Shown piece after piece: positions 62,344 through 64,000 of a stretch of DNA of 64,000 nucleotides (within the stretch, counting starts at the first letter, position 1; each line of letters begins with the position of its first letter). Location: assembly GCA_965279595.1 (NCBI GenBank), contig OZ257246.1, positions 2,480,001 through 2,544,000 of the forward strand. Direction: 5' to 3'. Below the pieces are notes generated by a model. That model had not been told where the DNA came from. It saw nothing but the letters and a program-made list of their open reading frames with translations, and ran no database searches. Source of the DNA: CAIKLP01 sp965279595 (GTDB lineage: Bacteria > Bacteroidota > Bacteroidia > Sphingobacteriales > Sphingobacteriaceae). The position numbers and the translations under genes were made by a program.

Positions 62344-62676
62344 ATGATCATAGGTGTAGCAGGTCCATACTCAGCTGAAAGTGCAGCTCAGCGACAATCA
62401 AATCTAGATGCCATGAATAAAGCGGCAGCGCAATTGTTAGCTATTGGTCATATTCCATTAATTGGAATGAATGCCGCATTACCTGTTTTGGCGCAAGCGA
62501 AGCTCGACGATCCTTATCCTGCAACAATGGCAATCTCTTTAGCAGTTATAAGCGCCTGTGATGCCTTATGGCTTTTAGCAGAGAGCCCTGGAGCCAATAA
62601 AGAACGAGATTTGATACTAGCACAAGGTAAAACAGTGTTTTATTCATTAGAAGAGATTATTAATAAAGTCAATTAA
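62344..62676 (+). CDS. DUF4406 protein (nucleoside deoxyribosyltransferase-like)
   Basis: The 110-residue protein has VAGPYSAESAAQRQSNL, GHIPLIGMNAALPVL and ACDALWLLAESPGANKERD, the pattern of DUF4406, related to nucleoside 2-deoxyribosyltransferases. The usual catalytic acid position appears as the ESPGANKERD block. It may act on nucleosides, but this is inference. The gene is followed 50 bases later by the Arr gene. Confidence 0.8.
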   Translation: MIIGVAGPYSAESAAQRQSNLDAMNKAAAQLLAIGHIPLIGMNAALPVLAQAKLDDPYPATMAISLAVISACDALWLLAESPGANKERDLILAQGKTVFYSLEEIINKVN

Positions 62677-62725
62677 TGATTTGAAAAGCCAACATATTTC
62701 AAATTGAACTATCATTATTTTACTT

Positions 62726-63151
62726 ATGGATTCTATTTCTAAAAACAACTCAATTATCAATAAAACATTCTACCACGGCACAAAGGCACAACTACAAATT
62801 GGTGATTCCATTAGCATTGATTTTCAATCTAATTATGGTAAAAGAAATAAAGCTAAATATGTGTATTTCACTGGTACTTTAGATGCTGCAATTTGGGGAG
62901 CAGAGTTAGCTATTGGAGAAAATACAGGTATTGTTTATATTGTTGAACCTACTGGTTTTTATGAAGATGATCCGAATTTAACAGACAAGAAATTTCCTGG
63001 TAACCCAACGCTATCCTATCGTTCCAAGCATCCACTTAAAGTAATTGATATTTTAAAGAATTGGCAAGGACATACGCTAGAGCAAGTGCAAATGATGAAA
63101 GCGAATTTGGAAAAACTAAAACAAGATGGCATTGAAGCCATTGAAGATTAA
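62726..63151 (+). CDS. arr: NAD-dependent rifampin ADP-ribosyltransferase
   Basis: The 141-residue protein matches Arr along its length: FYHGTKAQL (His17), KYVYFTGTLDAAIWGAELA (Tyr47), and EPTGFYEDDPNLTDKKFPGN (Asp82). These are the three residues that correspond to His19, Tyr49 and Asp84 of mycobacterial Arr. It transfers ADP-ribose from NAD to the ansa-chain hydroxyl of rifampin, inactivating it. Chromosomal Arr homologues are common in environmental bacteria, so a natural role may differ. A hydrolase gene follows by 17 bases. Confidence 0.93.
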   Translation: MDSISKNNSIINKTFYHGTKAQLQIGDSISIDFQSNYGKRNKAKYVYFTGTLDAAIWGAELAIGENTGIVYIVEPTGFYEDDPNLTDKKFPGNPTLSYRSKHPLKVIDILKNWQGHTLEQVQMMKANLEKLKQDGIEAIED

Positions 63152-63168
63152 TGTAAATCAAACATTTT

Positions 63169-64000
63169 ATGAAACAATTAATTATTAATTTTATTTTCAT
63201 ACTAATTAGCTATTCATCAATAGCACAAATAGCAAAAAAACAAAACCCAATAATGCAAACCAATGACCGAGTAACAATGAAATTGAAGAGTGCTTATGCC
63301 CAAGTGAATGGAATTAAAATGTATTATGAAATTGTTGGAGAAGGGGAACCCTTAGTTTTGCTACATGGTGGAGGTTCTACCATTCAAACATCATTCGGAA
63401 GAATTATACCCTTACTTGCTAAACACCGACAATTAATTTGTGTGGAATTACAAGCACATGGAAGAACATCTGATAGGAATACAGCAATTTCTTTTCAACA
63501 AGATGCAGATGATGTAGCTGCATTGCTTCAACATTTAAAAATTAAACAAAGTGATATTTTAGGATTTAGCAATGGTGGAAATACTGCTTTGCAAATAGCT
63601 ATTCGTCACCCAGAAATGGTTCGCAAAATAATTGCTTGTTCGGTATTACTGAAACGAGATGGAACATTTCCTCAGTTTTGGGAGTTCATGAAAAATGGAA
63701 CTTTTGAACAAATGCCTCAAGCATATAAAGATGCTTTCCTTGCAGTGAATCCGGATAGTAACCAATTACACAACATGTATCAGAAATGTGCGGAACGAAT
63801 GATTCATTTTAAGGATTTTACGGATGAAGAAATTAAATCTATCAAAGCTCAGGTGTTATTGATAAATGGAACAACAGATGTGGCTAATACTGAACATGTA
63901 AAAGCCATGTCGAAATTAATTCCTGATTGTGAATTGCAAATTTTAGCAGGCGGACATGGAGAATATTTAGGAGAAATTACAACCATTCAACCGAATAGTG
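63169..64000 (+). CDS. Secreted alpha/beta hydrolase (3' end outside window)
   Basis: The frame opens with a signal peptide (IINFIFILISYSSIAQ), then the hydrolase core: GEPLVLLHGGGST, the oxyanion-side ELQAHGRTSD, the nucleophile elbow LGFSNGGNTAL, and a C-terminal histidine region LAGGHGEYLGE that is visible just before the edge. The serine, acid (GTTDVANTEH) and histidine are all present. The substrate is unknown. It probably continues the operon of DUF4406 and arr. Confidence 0.85.
   Translation, partial: MKQLIINFIFILISYSSIAQIAKKQNPIMQTNDRVTMKLKSAYAQVNGIKMYYEIVGEGEPLVLLHGGGSTIQTSFGRIIPLLAKHRQLICVELQAHGRTSDRNTAISFQQDADDVAALLQHLKIKQSDILGFSNGGNTALQIAIRHPEMVRKIIACSVLLKRDGTFPQFWEFMKNGTFEQMPQAYKDAFLAVNPDSNQLHNMYQKCAERMIHFKDFTDEEIKSIKAQVLLINGTTDVANTEHVKAMSKLIPDCELQILAGGHGEYLGEITTIQPNS

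Overview
The window is AT-rich (low-30s % GC by eye) chromosomal DNA of a member of the Bacteroidota. Evidence: a type IX secretion C-terminal sorting domain on a secreted amidase, a DUF5103 T9SS plug protein, the long NusB form, DUF3276/PUR, DUF4296, DUF1573 and DUF6588 proteins, and many -7 boxes of the form TAnnTTTG characteristic of this phylum. The futalosine menaquinone enzyme MqnC and lysine 6-transaminase fit the Chitinophagales/Cytophagales side better than Flavobacteriia, but the sequence does not fix a genus. I see no rRNA, tRNA, CRISPR array or complete insertion sequence.

Layout. 1-4 kb (minus): the start of a secreted Fn3-like protein, a pair of M16 peptidases (one catalytic, one not) and a thioredoxin-fold protein lacking its nucleophilic cysteine. 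4-6.3 kb (plus): mqnC, scpB and a small basic/acidic tail protein. 6.3-11.6 kb (minus): three glycosyltransferase-type genes joined to the two subunits of 3-oxoacid CoA-transferase. A 0.58-kb cassette encoding a four-helix-bundle (S23/Avd-like) protein lies between those subunits, bounded by 26-bp perfect inverted repeats. 11.7-24 kb: T9SS-exported amidase, mutS2, YggS, HMG-CoA lyase, exonuclease, pirin, TPR histidine kinase, cysteine desulfurase and glmM. 24-36.9 kb: methyltransferase, PAP2, ZIP transporter, MarR, and a conserved minus-strand block (MBL exonuclease, coaE, ybbR, yajC, DUF1573, nusB, leucine dehydrogenase). These are followed by an ABC exporter, a PUR-domain protein, agmatinase and ychF. 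36.9-50.9 kb: T9SS plug, ABC-F, mazG, FtsX-type permease, NamZ-like muramidase, fmt, class IV aminotransferase, RluD-type synthase, a DUF6588 envelope protein, an ACC-deaminase-like enzyme and lysine 6-transaminase.

50.9-64 kb is an accessory, repeat-rich stretch. It holds tandem 'acacatcaacacatt' repeats on both sides of three paralogous 196-residue lipoproteins, then small stress-related genes (DUF1579-like, DUF1801, GNAT, katG). A 1.0-kb gene-free island follows, with a 10-bp phased TGTAC array and an 11-bp minisatellite of about 27 units. After that come an ArsR/SRPBCC pair with a palindromic operator over its promoter, a frameshifted BRO/DinD gene, an XRE-pentapeptide fusion, a GNAT, a DUF4406 protein, a rifampin ADP-ribosyltransferase and a hydrolase cut by the window edge.

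The most distinctive things are the four-helix cassette with its related dispersed repeats and the short-period arrays between katG and the ArsR operon. Many starts lie only 7-11 nt after a -7 box, suggesting near-leaderless transcripts, and several genes appear to use TTG starts.
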